DNA of 64,000 nt, taken from Rhodanobacter sp. (GTDB lineage: Bacteria > Pseudomonadota > Gammaproteobacteria > Xanthomonadales > Rhodanobacteraceae). Positions 1 through 9,095 of this stretch are shown here, in pieces. The stretch lies in the NCBI GenBank assembly GCA_004298045.1, contig SCRM01000016.1, positions 62,001 through 126,000 of the forward strand, in the 5' to 3' direction. The position numbers were made by a program, and so were the translations under genes. A model generated the notes under the pieces. That model saw only the letters and a program-made list of their open reading frames with translations. It did not search any database and was not told the origin of the DNA. Each line of letters starts with the position of its first letter. Position 1 is the first letter of the stretch.

Positions 1-8
1 TCTGAAAC

Positions 9-24
9 GGGGCCAGGTTCACTT
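9..24 (-). repeat. Dispersed TGAACCTG motif, copy 1
   Basis: On the minus strand this reads AAGTGAACCTGGCCCC. The same core with small changes recurs at 13076, 15604 and 15902. Apart from this motif I see nothing in the first 86 bases. Confidence 0.45.
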
Positions 25-86
25 CTACGCCTGCCCGCAACGCCTTGCCGGACGGAAACCGTCGTGGGTGTCGCAGGACCAGCTCC

Positions 87-1013
87 TCACCTGCGGGTCG
101 CACCGACAATCACGTGACCCGAATCGCGCCAGCCCTCGAACCCGCCAGCGAGCGGGCGCACGCGATGAAACCCGTGCTTGCGCAGATCCGCGGCCAACGC
201 CGCGGCGGAAGCCTCATTCGGGCAATCGCAATACACCACCACCTCGCCGCTGGCGCGGCTGGCGGCCTCTTCCATGGTGTTGACGTGGATGGAACCGGGA
301 ATCCAGCCGGTTTCGGCGCGTCGCGCGAGCAGCCGCACGTCCAGCACGACCGGCGGCGCATCGGAGTCGATCAACGCCTGCAGGTCCTGCGGAGAAATGC
401 GCGCAAGGCGCAGCTCGCGCAGGAAAAGGTGGCGCTTCAACCATTTCCAGCCGACGAACACCGCCGCGGCCAGCACGATGACCGCCACGCCATAGCGGCC
501 AAGCGCTGCCAGCGTGTCGAGCGCCTCACGCACGGCGCTGTGGAACAGCGCACCAATCAGCACCCCGACGCCAGACCACAACAGCGCCCCGATACCGTCG
601 AACAGCAAAAACGTGCGCCACCGGATGCGCGCCTCGCCGGCGAGAAGGGTCGCCACGGCCGCAAAGCCGGGCACGAACTTGGCAACCATCAGCGATGGGG
701 CACCCCAGCGGGTGAAGATGCCGCGCGTCATCAGCACGCACGAATCCGGCGACAGCGACACCTTGCACATCAGCCGCAGCAGCCGCACACCCCAGCGCTT
801 TCCGCCCACAAACCAGCTTACGTCGGCGATCAACGCCGCCAGCGTGGCCACCACGACAATCGGCCACAACGGCCCGCCCCCGGCTTGCGCGAACGCCGCC
901 GTGGCCACGATCACCGGATACGCCGGCAACGGCAATCCGCCCTGGTCGACCAAGGTCGTCGCAAAGACAAGCAGCAGGCCGTACACGGCGACAAGGTGCA
1001 GCAGGAAATCCAT
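87..1013 (-). CDS. DedA-family membrane protein with C-terminal rhodanese domain
   Basis: The first 200 or so of 308 residues form a DedA/SNARE-associated type membrane domain, with hydrophobic segments, the early LVDQGGLPLPAYPV stretch and the later VAKFVPGFAAVA stretch. DedA proteins belong to a family linked to lipid-carrier flipping and envelope homeostasis. The last 100 residues look like a rhodanese domain: PPVVLDVR, GWIPGSIHV, then the active-site loop YCDCPNEAS with a cysteine in the catalytic place. The loop is CDCPNE rather than the common CRxGxR, so sulfurtransferase activity is uncertain. I chose ATG 1013 because AGAGG lies six bases upstream and because the open frame upstream of it is not DedA-like. 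The gene is divergent from a second DedA gene at 1243. Confidence 0.85.
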   Translation of the reverse strand: MDFLLHLVAVYGLLLVFATTLVDQGGLPLPAYPVIVATAAFAQAGGGPLWPIVVVATLAALIADVSWFVGGKRWGVRLLRLMCKVSLSPDSCVLMTRGIFTRWGAPSLMVAKFVPGFAAVATLLAGEARIRWRTFLLFDGIGALLWSGVGVLIGALFHSAVREALDTLAALGRYGVAVIVLAAAVFVGWKWLKRHLFLRELRLARISPQDLQALIDSDAPPVVLDVRLLARRAETGWIPGSIHVNTMEEAASRASGEVVVYCDCPNEASAAALAADLRKHGFHRVRPLAGGFEGWRDSGHVIVGATRR

Positions 1014-1242
1014 GCAATACCTCTGGGGCAGTCGGCGATCACCGATGCCGAGAATGCCACTGGCATCCGCGCCAGACCAACGTGCGCCGAACATATCGCC
1101 GCTGCCTTGCCGCGTGGTCGGTGCGGCGCTGCGTTCGGGACAAAGGGGGACAGCGGCAATTGGGCCACCATCGAGGCCGCCGCGATGCCGGTGCGATAAT
1201 GGCGGGCATTTCATCGGGAACAGTGCCGTGCTGGGACAACTC

Positions 1243-1845
1243 ATGGAGGCGATCGCGGGCTTCGTGATCGCCGTGATCTCGCACCTGCACTACTGGGGCG
1301 TGATCCTGATGATGGCGATCGAAAGCGCCTGCATCCCGCTGCCGTCCGAAGTGATCATGCCGTTTGCCGGCTTCCTCGCGTTCAAGGGCGAGCTGAGCCT
1401 GTGGTGGGTCAGCGTGGCCGGCGCCTTCGGCTGCGTGCTCGGCTCATGGATGGCCTACGCGGTGGGTGCGTGGGGCGGTCGGCCGCTGGTGGAACGCTAC
1501 GGCAAGTACCTGCTGCTCTCCAAACACGATCTGGATCTTGCCGACCGCTGGTTTGCCCAGCACGGCGAGCTCACCATCTTCATTGGCCGCCTGCTGCCGG
1601 TGGTGCGCACGTTCATCGCCTTCCCCGCCGGCGTGTCGCGCATGCCGCTGTGGCGCTTCACGCTCTACACCTTCCTCGGTTCGCTGCCGTACTGCTGGTT
1701 GCTCGCCTGGATCGGCGCCCGCCTCGGCCAGCACTGGGACACCCTCGGCACCTGGTTCCACCGCTTCGACACCGCCATCGGCATCGCCATCCTGCTGCTG
1801 GCCGGCACCTACGTGTGGCGGCACGTGCGCAACCTGCGGGGCTGA
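1243..1845 (+). CDS. DedA-family membrane protein
   Basis: This 200-residue integral inner-membrane protein carries the DedA hallmarks: MAIESACIPLPSEVIMPFAG near the N-terminus, then FIGRLLPVVRTFIAFPAGVSRMP with the conserved arginine and glycines, and hydrophobic C-terminal helices. The family is implicated in undecaprenyl phosphate or phospholipid translocation and membrane stress tolerance; the substrate of this member cannot be read from sequence. An in-frame GTG at 1228 with GGGAA upstream would add five residues and is an equally good start. It is divergently arranged with the DedA-rhodanese gene, so two DedA paralogues share one 229-base intergenic promoter region. Confidence 0.88.
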   Translation: MEAIAGFVIAVISHLHYWGVILMMAIESACIPLPSEVIMPFAGFLAFKGELSLWWVSVAGAFGCVLGSWMAYAVGAWGGRPLVERYGKYLLLSKHDLDLADRWFAQHGELTIFIGRLLPVVRTFIAFPAGVSRMPLWRFTLYTFLGSLPYCWLLAWIGARLGQHWDTLGTWFHRFDTAIGIAILLLAGTYVWRHVRNLRG

Positions 1846-1852
1846 AGGGCAC

Positions 1853-1981
1853 TCAGCGCCCGGCCGGTGGCTGGTCGGTGTACACCGCCAACTGGGCGGC
1901 AAAGGCGCGTCGATGGGCCGGTCGTGCTTCGCTGTGGCCGACGCAGGCGGTAAGGTTCGGGTACTCGTCCAGCAGACCCCT
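1853..1981 (-). pseudogene. Remnant of a glutathione S-transferase C-terminus
   Basis: On the minus strand the frame reads LLDEYPNLTACVGHSEARP followed by AHRRAFAAQLAVYTDQPP and a stop at 1853. This matches the usual GST tail (YPNLxAYxxRxxARPAxxRA). Nothing GST-like precedes it: the upstream 120 bases encode unrelated, low-quality sequence. I read it as the 3' stump of a deleted gst gene. It lies in the leader region of the downstream amidase gene. Confidence 0.6.
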
Positions 1982-2107
1982 CGGCCTTGATGTAAACAAC
2001 GGCGCCCGCCGAAAATCAGGATCAAGGCGGGCCAGGGCCGTTTCTGGCGGCAAACAAGAGGTTCCGACGCCTCTACGGGCCGCATCCGCGCCGGATGCCA
2101 CAACAAC

Positions 2108-2127
2108 GCGCCCCCGCTGCGGGGCGC
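2108..2127 (+). promoter_or_regulatory. Stem-loop just upstream of the amidase ribosome binding site
   Basis: GCGCCCC (2108-2114) pairs perfectly with GGGGCGC (2121-2127) across a six-base loop. It ends five bases before the GGGGG ribosome binding site (2132-2136) of the amidase. It could be a decayed terminator or a leader hairpin affecting translation. Confidence 0.35.
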
Positions 2128-2140
2128 ATCAGGGGGAATC

Positions 2141-3949
2141 ATGAAGACTCGTCGCGAATTCCTCACCCAGGTGCCGCTGGGCCTGCTGGGTGCCGTGGTG
2201 GCTGGCAGCACGCTGGCGCAGACCGGGCAGAATCCCGCACCCGGCACGCCGCCGCCCGGTTCGCCGGGGGCGTTCAACACCGCGCCGCCGGTGGGGCCGA
2301 AGCTCAGCACGGCCACTTTCGTCGAGGCGGAGAAGCTGGCGCAGGTGAGCATGAGCGAGGCGCAGCGCGACATGGCGGTGGCCAACTGGCCCACCTCCAT
2401 GGCTGCGCTGCTGGAGCGCCGCACCGGCCCGCGCAAGGTGACGCTGGAAGAAGGGCTGGCCCCGGCCACCACCTGGTCCCCGGCGATGGGCCGCGCGCAT
2501 CTCGGTCCCGCGCAGGATCGCTTCGTGCCATCCAAGGTGGCGGCCGCGCCGCTGCCGGCGAAGGACGAGGACATCGCCTTCGCCTCCGTCGCGCAGCTAG
2601 GTGCGTGGATCCGCGCGCGCAAGCTCACTTCTACCCGCCTGACCAGGATCTACCTCGAGCGCCTGAAGCGCTTCGACCCGCAACTGCGCTGCGTCATCAC
2701 CCTGTGCGAAGAGCACGCGCTGGCGCAGGCCGCGCAGGCCGACAAGGAGATCGCCGCCGGCCACTATCGCGGCCCGTTGCACGGCATCCCATGGGGCGCG
2801 AAGGACCTGCTCGACACCGCCGGCATCGCCACCACCTGGGGCGCCGAGCCGTTCCGCCACCGCGTACCGAAGGACGACGCCGCGGTCACCCGCCAGCTCA
2901 ACGCGGCCGGCGCGGTGCTGGTGGCCAAGCTCAGCCTGGGCGCGCTGGCGCTCAACGACGTCTGGTTCGGCGGCCAGACCATGAACCCGTGGCTGCTCAA
3001 GGAAGGCGCCTCCGGCTCCAGCGCCGGCCCGGCCGCGGCCACGGCAGCCGGCCTGGTGGCGTTCGCCATCGGCAGCGAAACTCAGGGCAGCATCATCAGC
3101 CCGTGCATGCGCTGCGGCACCACCGGCCTGCGCCCCACCTACGGCCGCGTACCGCGCACCGGCGCCATGACCCTGTGCTGGACCATGGACAAGCTCGGCC
3201 CGATCGCCCGCTCGGTGGAGGACACCCTGCTGGTGCTCGACGCCATTCGCGGCACCGACCCCGGCGACAGCGCCAGCGTGGCCACGCACCTGGACTACGA
3301 CGCGGCCGAGTCCATCGAGGGCCTCAAGGTCGGCTACTTCCCCGGCTGGATGCAGGAAGCGCCGGCCACCGACCTGGACCGCGCCGCGCTAACCCAGCTG
3401 CGCGCGCTCGGCCTGGTGCCGACCGCAATGTCCCTGCCCGACTGGCCGTACGACGACCTCAACCTGCTGCTGTTCGCCGAGGCCGCGGCGGCCTTCGAGG
3501 AGCTCACGCTCTCCGGCGCCGCCGACCAGATGCGCATGCAGACCCCGGATGCCTGGCCCAACCTGTTCCGCGAAGCGCGCTTCCTCTCCGCCGTGGACTT
3601 CGTGCAGGCCGACCGCCTGCGCCGCAAGGTGGCAATGGAGATGGAACGCGTGATGGGCGAAGTGGACCTGCTGCTGGTGCCCTCGCTGCGCGACGAGATG
3701 ATGGTGATCTCCAACATGACCGGCCAGCCCTCGCTCACCCTGCGCACCGGCTTCGTGGAAGTGAGTCAGGTGCGCAGCGACTGGGCGCCCGACCCGAAAC
3801 ACCCGCTGCCAAAGCTGAGCAAGCCGCACCGCGTGCCCTATGGCGTCACCCTGATCGGCCGGCTGTTTGCGGAAGGCACGTTGGGTCGCGTCGGGCGGGC
3901 GCTGGAGGCAAGGGTAGCCGTGGCTGGGGAGCGACCGACGGGGTTCTGA
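2141..3949 (+). CDS. Exported amidase-signature hydrolase
   Basis: The 602-residue protein belongs to the amidase signature family (GatA-like fold), which hydrolyses amide bonds through a Ser-cisSer-Lys triad. Visible pieces are Lys221 in PWGAKDLLD, the Gly/Ser loop GASGSSAGPAAATAAG (residues 289-304, cis-Ser near 293) and the nucleophile region GSETQGSIISP with Ser317. The N-terminus MKTRREFLTQ followed by a hydrophobic stretch to about residue 26 (TLAQ) resembles a twin-arginine signal, although the motif is RR without the full consensus. A proline/glycine-rich linker follows. This points to a periplasmic enzyme and not a GatCAB subunit, and no gatB or gatC is nearby. The substrate is unknown. 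GGGGG four bases before the ATG supports the start. Confidence 0.88.
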   Translation: MKTRREFLTQVPLGLLGAVVAGSTLAQTGQNPAPGTPPPGSPGAFNTAPPVGPKLSTATFVEAEKLAQVSMSEAQRDMAVANWPTSMAALLERRTGPRKVTLEEGLAPATTWSPAMGRAHLGPAQDRFVPSKVAAAPLPAKDEDIAFASVAQLGAWIRARKLTSTRLTRIYLERLKRFDPQLRCVITLCEEHALAQAAQADKEIAAGHYRGPLHGIPWGAKDLLDTAGIATTWGAEPFRHRVPKDDAAVTRQLNAAGAVLVAKLSLGALALNDVWFGGQTMNPWLLKEGASGSSAGPAAATAAGLVAFAIGSETQGSIISPCMRCGTTGLRPTYGRVPRTGAMTLCWTMDKLGPIARSVEDTLLVLDAIRGTDPGDSASVATHLDYDAAESIEGLKVGYFPGWMQEAPATDLDRAALTQLRALGLVPTAMSLPDWPYDDLNLLLFAEAAAAFEELTLSGAADQMRMQTPDAWPNLFREARFLSAVDFVQADRLRRKVAMEMERVMGEVDLLLVPSLRDEMMVISNMTGQPSLTLRTGFVEVSQVRSDWAPDPKHPLPKLSKPHRVPYGVTLIGRLFAEGTLGRVGRALEARVAVAGERPTGF

Positions 3950-4201
3950 TTCGCGCGACTGACAGAGGGATCCGGAGGGTAGCCCTGGACGCTTCCATAT
4001 GATCGGCCCCGCAGCGCTCCACAGCGTCGCCGACCTTGTGCGTCCTGTGTGGATCAGGAAACGAACCCGACCCTGCCTCCTGTCACGGGGCATGCCACCC
4101 CACAGAAAGTGCGCCCCGGAGAAGGTCGCATCACGGGCCACGCCAAGACATCAGGCCCGAAGCGGAAGGGAATCACGTGGAACCCGACACTTGCACGACC
4201 G

Positions 4202-5308
4202 TCAGGCAGCAACCCCGCCACCGTACCCGGCAGCAGGCAAGTCCACCGGCACCAGCACCGCGCGATTGCCTCCCTGCGCCTTGGCCGCATACAGCGCGCC
4301 GTCAACCCGCCGCAGCGCGCTATCGAAGTCGTCCGCACCGGCGATCATCGTGGCGCCGAACGAGGCCGTGACCTGGGGCACCGGCGCCACCGGTAGCCGC
4401 GCGACCGCCATCTGCAGGCGCTCCGCCACCAGGTGCAAACCGTCCGCATCGATATCCGGCACGATCACCATGAACTCCTCGCCGCCCCAGCGCGAAATGC
4501 ATTCGTCCGCGCGCAGCAGCGCCTTGCAGCGCGCGGCGACCGCCTGCAGTACCCGGTCGCCGACCGGGTGGCCGTAGGTATCGTTGATCGCCTTGAAATG
4601 ATCCATGTCCAGCATGATCAAGCCTGCAGGGCGGGCATCACCAAGTGCCGCCCTGAGCACGCGCTCGCCCAGGCGGCGGTTATGGATACCGGTGACCGGG
4701 TCGCGATGCAGCATGACTTCCATCCGCGCACGCTCGGAGGTCATCCGCCTGATGGTGCCGACCAGCCCGCGCTGCACCGGCATCAGCACCACCACCATGA
4801 TGCTGACCGGCCCGTACGCCATCAGCAGGTCCATCCCGCGCGGCGCCCACATCTCGAGCGGATGAAGTACCAGGTAGACCAGCACCGGCAGTGCGACCAG
4901 CAGCCAGCAAAGCAGCGCCAGCACAAAGGCTCGGCGGCCGGGGATGAAGATCATCACCATCACCAGCAGTATCACGAACAGCGACGGCACCGGCGGCAGC
5001 ACGTCGATCAGCCGTACGCCGGGCGTCGACACCGCGTGCAGGGTGTAGAACCACGCCGGTGCGATCAACATCAATGCCGCAATGGCGAGCGCCACCTGCA
5101 CGATGGCCTGCAGCCACCATGGGAGCCGGATCAGGGCGATGATCAAACCGCCATATACGACGCCCCCGACGGGCGGCACGATCAGGTCCATCATCTGATG
5201 GACCGGGCTGAGCCGGTGGATCAGCGTGGCGTAGATGCACGCGAACAGCGTCAACCACAACATGACCAAGACGGCGATGCGGACATAGCTGTCGTCGGGC
5301 TTTTGCAT
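4202..5308 (-). CDS. Membrane-bound diguanylate cyclase (GGDEF)
   Basis: This 368-residue protein starts with about six hydrophobic segments (residues 10-190) that anchor it in the inner membrane. A C-terminal GGDEF domain follows, with the fingerprint HRDPVTGIHNRR, LDMDHFKAINDTYGH and the catalytic loop WGGEEF, so it should make cyclic di-GMP. The inhibitory-site position five residues before the loop reads RADE and not RxxD, so product inhibition may be weak. ATG 5308 was chosen because the longer frame upstream encodes no membrane segment and looks non-coding. The sensing part is not a named domain I recognise. It sits alone, convergent with the amidase, with 252 feature-poor bases between them. 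Confidence 0.88.
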   Translation of the reverse strand: MQKPDDSYVRIAVLVMLWLTLFACIYATLIHRLSPVHQMMDLIVPPVGGVVYGGLIIALIRLPWWLQAIVQVALAIAALMLIAPAWFYTLHAVSTPGVRLIDVLPPVPSLFVILLVMVMIFIPGRRAFVLALLCWLLVALPVLVYLVLHPLEMWAPRGMDLLMAYGPVSIMVVVLMPVQRGLVGTIRRMTSERARMEVMLHRDPVTGIHNRRLGERVLRAALGDARPAGLIMLDMDHFKAINDTYGHPVGDRVLQAVAARCKALLRADECISRWGGEEFMVIVPDIDADGLHLVAERLQMAVARLPVAPVPQVTASFGATMIAGADDFDSALRRVDGALYAAKAQGGNRAVLVPVDLPAAGYGGGVAA

Positions 5309-5776
5309 GGGTATCGCCGGGCGCTCACAAGGCTGGGCGGCCAGTGTAGCGCCGTACCCGACAGCGCCCGGCAACCCCCACAGGCTGCCCGGTCGCGCGT
5401 TCGCATGCATCCCGGGCCACCCGCGATTCGATCGCTCCGCCCGAAGCGAGCGGGCGTGTCCCCTGCATGGCCGCCACCGGCGGCCCGACGATTCAAGCGC
5501 CTGCGTAGCAATCCTTGATGGTCGTCATGGTCCGACGCCGCCGGGGCCCGGTATCGGCTCGCCCTTGCTGTCCGCCATGAGGTTGCACATCCTTGGATGG
5601 ATGACGTGCGTGTCCGGCGGGGGCATCGAGCACGTCACGTACCACCCTGGAAACGCCGGCACGGACTCGGCGAGGGCGCGCGTTCCCCGTCCTGCAACAC
5701 GGTCAGTCGCCCAGCCGCTTGGCCGGTGCACGTTGAAGCTCCCGGCGAAGCCGACCTGCCGGCGACCACCAGCGCC
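5309..5776. other. Intergenic stretch without recognised genes
   Basis: These 468 bases separate two minus-strand c-di-GMP genes. They must hold the promoter of the GGDEF gene at 5308 and the 3' end of the GAF-PAS-GGDEF-EAL transcript. I see no convincing coding frame, RNA or terminator. Confidence 0.4.
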
Positions 5777-8023
5777 CTAGGCGCAGACCGCCAATGCCCC
5801 GGCGCCGCCGATGTCGAACGTGTTACTGAATACCAGCGCCGGCAGCGGCTGGCTGAACAGATAGCCTTGCCCTTCCTGGCACCCCATCCCGCAGAGGCGA
5901 TCGCGTTGCCGGTTGCTTTCGACCCCCTCGGCGATGACCTCCAGCTCGAAGCTGCGCGCCATGTCCACGATGGCCCGGACCACCGATGCATCCCGGTTCG
6001 AGTCGTGCACGTGCTTGACGAACGAGCGGTCGATCTTCAGCCGGGTCAGCGGGTATTTCCTCAACAGGCTGAGCGAGGCGTAGCCCGTGCCGAAGTCGTC
6101 GAAGGCGATGCCGATGCCGGCCTCCCGCAGCCCCGCCAGCGTATCGAGGATCAGGTCGTCGTCGTCCAGCACGATGTTTTCCGTCACCTCCAGTTCGAGC
6201 GCCGAGGGCGGCAGGCTGTGGCGTTGCAGCACGGCCTGGACGTCGGCGACCAGATCGTTGAGGCGCAGTTGCGCCGCGAACAGGTTCACCCCCATGCGGA
6301 AGTCCGGGGCGCCATGCGCACGCCAGTAGGCCGCCTGCGCGCAGGCCTCGTCCAGCACCCAGGCGCCGACCGCGGCCGCCAGCGACCCGGTTTCCAGCGC
6401 CGGCAGGAAGGCAGCCGGCGACAACAGGCCCCGCTGCGGATGGAGCCAGCGGATCAAGGCTTCGGCTCCCATCAATGCACCATCGCCCAGCCGGATCTGC
6501 GGCTGGTAGAACAGCACGAATTCGCCTGCCCCCACGGCACGGCACAATTCGGTGCCCAGCAGGCGCCGCGCATTGGCTTCCGCGCGCAAGGCGGGCACGA
6601 ACATGCAGGCCTGCCCTCGCCGCTCCTTCTTCGCCTCGTACAGCGCCAGGTCGGCGTCACCCACCAGCTCCAGCGCCTCCAACCCGTTCTCCGCGGTGAT
6701 CGCGATGCCGCAACTCGCCGACACCCGCACCTCGTTTCCATCCACGACGATGGGCTCTGCGATAGCGTCCACGAACCGCTGCGCCAGCTCCACCGCGCGC
6801 TGCTCGCCGGCAACGCCGACCAGCAGGATCGCAAACTCGTCGCCCCCCATTCTCGCCACCAGGTCTCCCGCACCGATGCACAGCTTCAACCGGCGCGCGA
6901 CTTCGCACAGCAGGCCATCGCCGGCGCCATGCCCCAAGGTGTCGTTCACGTCCTTGAAGCCGTTCAGATCCAGCATCACCACAGCCAATGCGCGTGGCTC
7001 CAGCAAGGCCGACTCCATGCGTCGGTAGAGGCCCATGCGGTTGGGCAAGCCGGTAAGCACGTCGGTGCTGGCCAGGCGGTGCAATTCCTCCTGCTTGAGC
7101 AGGCGCGCCGTACGGTCCTGCAAGTGCGCGTTGAACATCATCCGCCCGTCTTCGTTCCAGCAGAACAGCACGATGCCCAGCAAGAACTCGCTGCCGTCCT
7201 TGCGCAGGCCATGGATGCGCTCGGGTATCGACATGCCATCCACCGAACCGGCACGCACGGCGCGTGCGATCAACGCCTTGATCTCCGCCCGATCCGGCTC
7301 CGACAGCAGCGCATCGACCTGGAGTCCGGCGCCCTCCGACGGGTCGTAGCCGAACAGCACGGCCGCGGAATCGTTCCACGCGACGATTCCGCCGCTCCCG
7401 TCGAACCACGCCACCGCGGTCGGTGAATTGCGGGCGAACGTGTCGAACGGCCGCATGGTGTTGGCCGACAGTTCGATACGGCGCAGTTCCAGACGATCCG
7501 ACGCGATCTTCGCCAACTCACGCAGGTACTGGCAGTCGGCGGCGGAGAAATCATGGTGCGGCCGCTGATCGAGCACGCACAGCGCGCCCAGCGGATACCC
7601 CTGCGGTGACAACAACGGTATCCCCGCGTAGAAGCGCAGCCCCGTCGGCCCCGTCACCAGCGGGTTGTCGTGGAAGCGTTCGTCGAGAGTGGCGTCGGGT
7701 ACCACCATCACCCCGTCCTGGGTGATGGTATGTGCGCAGAACGACACACTCCGCCCCATATCCACGCCTTCGCCGCCGGGCTCGATGCCGGAGCTGGCGG
7801 CGAAGAACACATGATCGCTGCCGATCATGTTGACCGCCGCCATCGGCATCCCCAACGAACGCACGGCAAGCTGGACCACGGGATCCAGGCTGGGCAGCGG
7901 ACGATCCTCACCCAATCCGTAATCGGACAGGGCCTTCAGCCGATCGACTTCTCCGGGCAATGCAGACGGGCATTTCACGACCGTATCTCCGGTATTCAAC
8001 CGGCCGCCAGCAACCTGCGCCAT
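5777..8023 (-). CDS. GAF-PAS-GGDEF-EAL cyclic di-GMP signalling protein
   Basis: The 748-residue soluble protein has four modules: a GAF domain (about residues 25-180), a PAS domain (about 190-310), a GGDEF domain with LTGLPNRMGLYRRM and an intact GGDEF loop, and an EAL domain from about 490. In the EAL domain the key elements EALIRW, the VNLF asparagine, ELEVTEN, DDFGTGYASL, KIDRSFV and EVIAEGVE are all present, so phosphodiesterase activity is likely. The GGDEF loop is canonical but lacks an RxxD inhibitory site. It may synthesise c-di-GMP, or use GTP to activate the EAL domain. No signal peptide or membrane segment is seen. ATG 8023 is preferred because GGGGCGAAG lies upstream; the 22 extra codons of the longer frame look spurious. 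Confidence 0.9.
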   Translation of the reverse strand: MAQVAGGRLNTGDTVVKCPSALPGEVDRLKALSDYGLGEDRPLPSLDPVVQLAVRSLGMPMAAVNMIGSDHVFFAASSGIEPGGEGVDMGRSVSFCAHTITQDGVMVVPDATLDERFHDNPLVTGPTGLRFYAGIPLLSPQGYPLGALCVLDQRPHHDFSAADCQYLRELAKIASDRLELRRIELSANTMRPFDTFARNSPTAVAWFDGSGGIVAWNDSAAVLFGYDPSEGAGLQVDALLSEPDRAEIKALIARAVRAGSVDGMSIPERIHGLRKDGSEFLLGIVLFCWNEDGRMMFNAHLQDRTARLLKQEELHRLASTDVLTGLPNRMGLYRRMESALLEPRALAVVMLDLNGFKDVNDTLGHGAGDGLLCEVARRLKLCIGAGDLVARMGGDEFAILLVGVAGEQRAVELAQRFVDAIAEPIVVDGNEVRVSASCGIAITAENGLEALELVGDADLALYEAKKERRGQACMFVPALRAEANARRLLGTELCRAVGAGEFVLFYQPQIRLGDGALMGAEALIRWLHPQRGLLSPAAFLPALETGSLAAAVGAWVLDEACAQAAYWRAHGAPDFRMGVNLFAAQLRLNDLVADVQAVLQRHSLPPSALELEVTENIVLDDDDLILDTLAGLREAGIGIAFDDFGTGYASLSLLRKYPLTRLKIDRSFVKHVHDSNRDASVVRAIVDMARSFELEVIAEGVESNRQRDRLCGMGCQEGQGYLFSQPLPALVFSNTFDIGGAGALAVCA

Positions 8024-8204
8024 GCTTTTTTCTTCGCCCCAACGACTGCGGCCACACCCCGCCGAACGCGAACGCAACACATGGCGCAAAAGATAAGGTA
8101 GAAGGTATCAGAAACCCTTGCAGTCGTGGGAAACGACGACCGGTCAATCGGCAGGGCAGAGGGAATTAGCACGAACGAGACGTAGGGAATTATCTGAATT
8201 TAAT

Positions 8205-8994
8205 TTCCTCCATCCCCGCTTCGGAGCGTTGCCGGACAAGGTGACTATCGAGTGGGTCACGATGGACATGTACCACGTCTACCGGCAAGTCGCTCGCGAA
8301 ACCCTGCCGCAAGCTCGTATCGTGGTTGATCGGTTCCACATCCAGCGTATGGCGAACGAGATGCTGGAAAAGATGCGCAAGCGGTTTCGCAAGACCTTGC
8401 CGGATCGGCGACGGCTCAAGTTGAAGGGCGAGCGCCATCTTTTGCTCAAGCGCCAGCACGAGCTGACGACGGAAGGCTTTGATCGGATGACGGCGTGGCT
8501 CGCGCTTTTTCCCCAGCCAGGTGAGGCCCATGCGTTGAAGGAGGGGCTCATGGCGATCTGGGACAGTCGGGATCGCGCGGCAGCCGAGCAGGCGTAGCAG
8601 CGCTGGCAGGGCAACCTGCCTTTGGAACTTAACGACAGCCGTGACGAACTGGCACGACGAGATCTTCAACTACTTCGAGAATCCCATGACCAACGCCTAC
8701 ACCGAATCAGCCAACAGCCTGACCCGAGTCATGAATCGCATGGGTCGCGGCTACACCTTCGACGTGATCCGTGCCCGCATGTTGTACGACCCTGCGGCGC
8801 GCAAGAAAGGTGCCGTTGTGCAGCAGAAATCGGTTCCCGTGGAAGAGGTGCCGGCGATGCAGAAGACAACGACACGGTATATGACGGTCGACTCTGTCAG
8901 GACGTCTCGTGTGCGTTATACCCATGAGGTCATCGAATACGGTGCCCTCATCCCTACCTTGGAACGGCTGGCGGACGAAGGGCATTTTGATTGA
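8205..8994 (+). pseudogene. ISL3-family transposase, truncated and broken
   Basis: Two frames together give the C-terminal half of an ISL3-type DDE transposase. The first runs VTMDMYHVYRQVARE, ARIVVDRFHIQRMANE and RRRLKLKGERHLLLK, then stops at TAG 8595-8597. The second frame (from about 8629) continues with TNWHDEIFNYFENPMTNAYT and SLTRVMNRMGRGYTFDVIRA to the natural end at 8994. The N-terminal zinc-finger/HTH half is missing. The join lacks a few family residues, so there is at least a 5' truncation, a nonsense codon and a frameshift with a small deletion. It cannot make active transposase. AT-rich sequence at 8170-8205 marks the left junction. Confidence 0.85.
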
Positions 8995-9095
8995 TGCGTA
9001 GCCACCGTCGATCTTGATCTTGAGGGCGCCGGCGTCACGTTGCGCCAGTAGCTTGGAGGAGTATCCTCACCCGGAAGGGGATGAGGAGGCAGGGG

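Noticed and set aside
3950-4201. A possible gene between the amidase and the GGDEF gene
   Set aside because: Short open frames there have no ribosome binding site or coding character; the region lies between convergent 3' ends.
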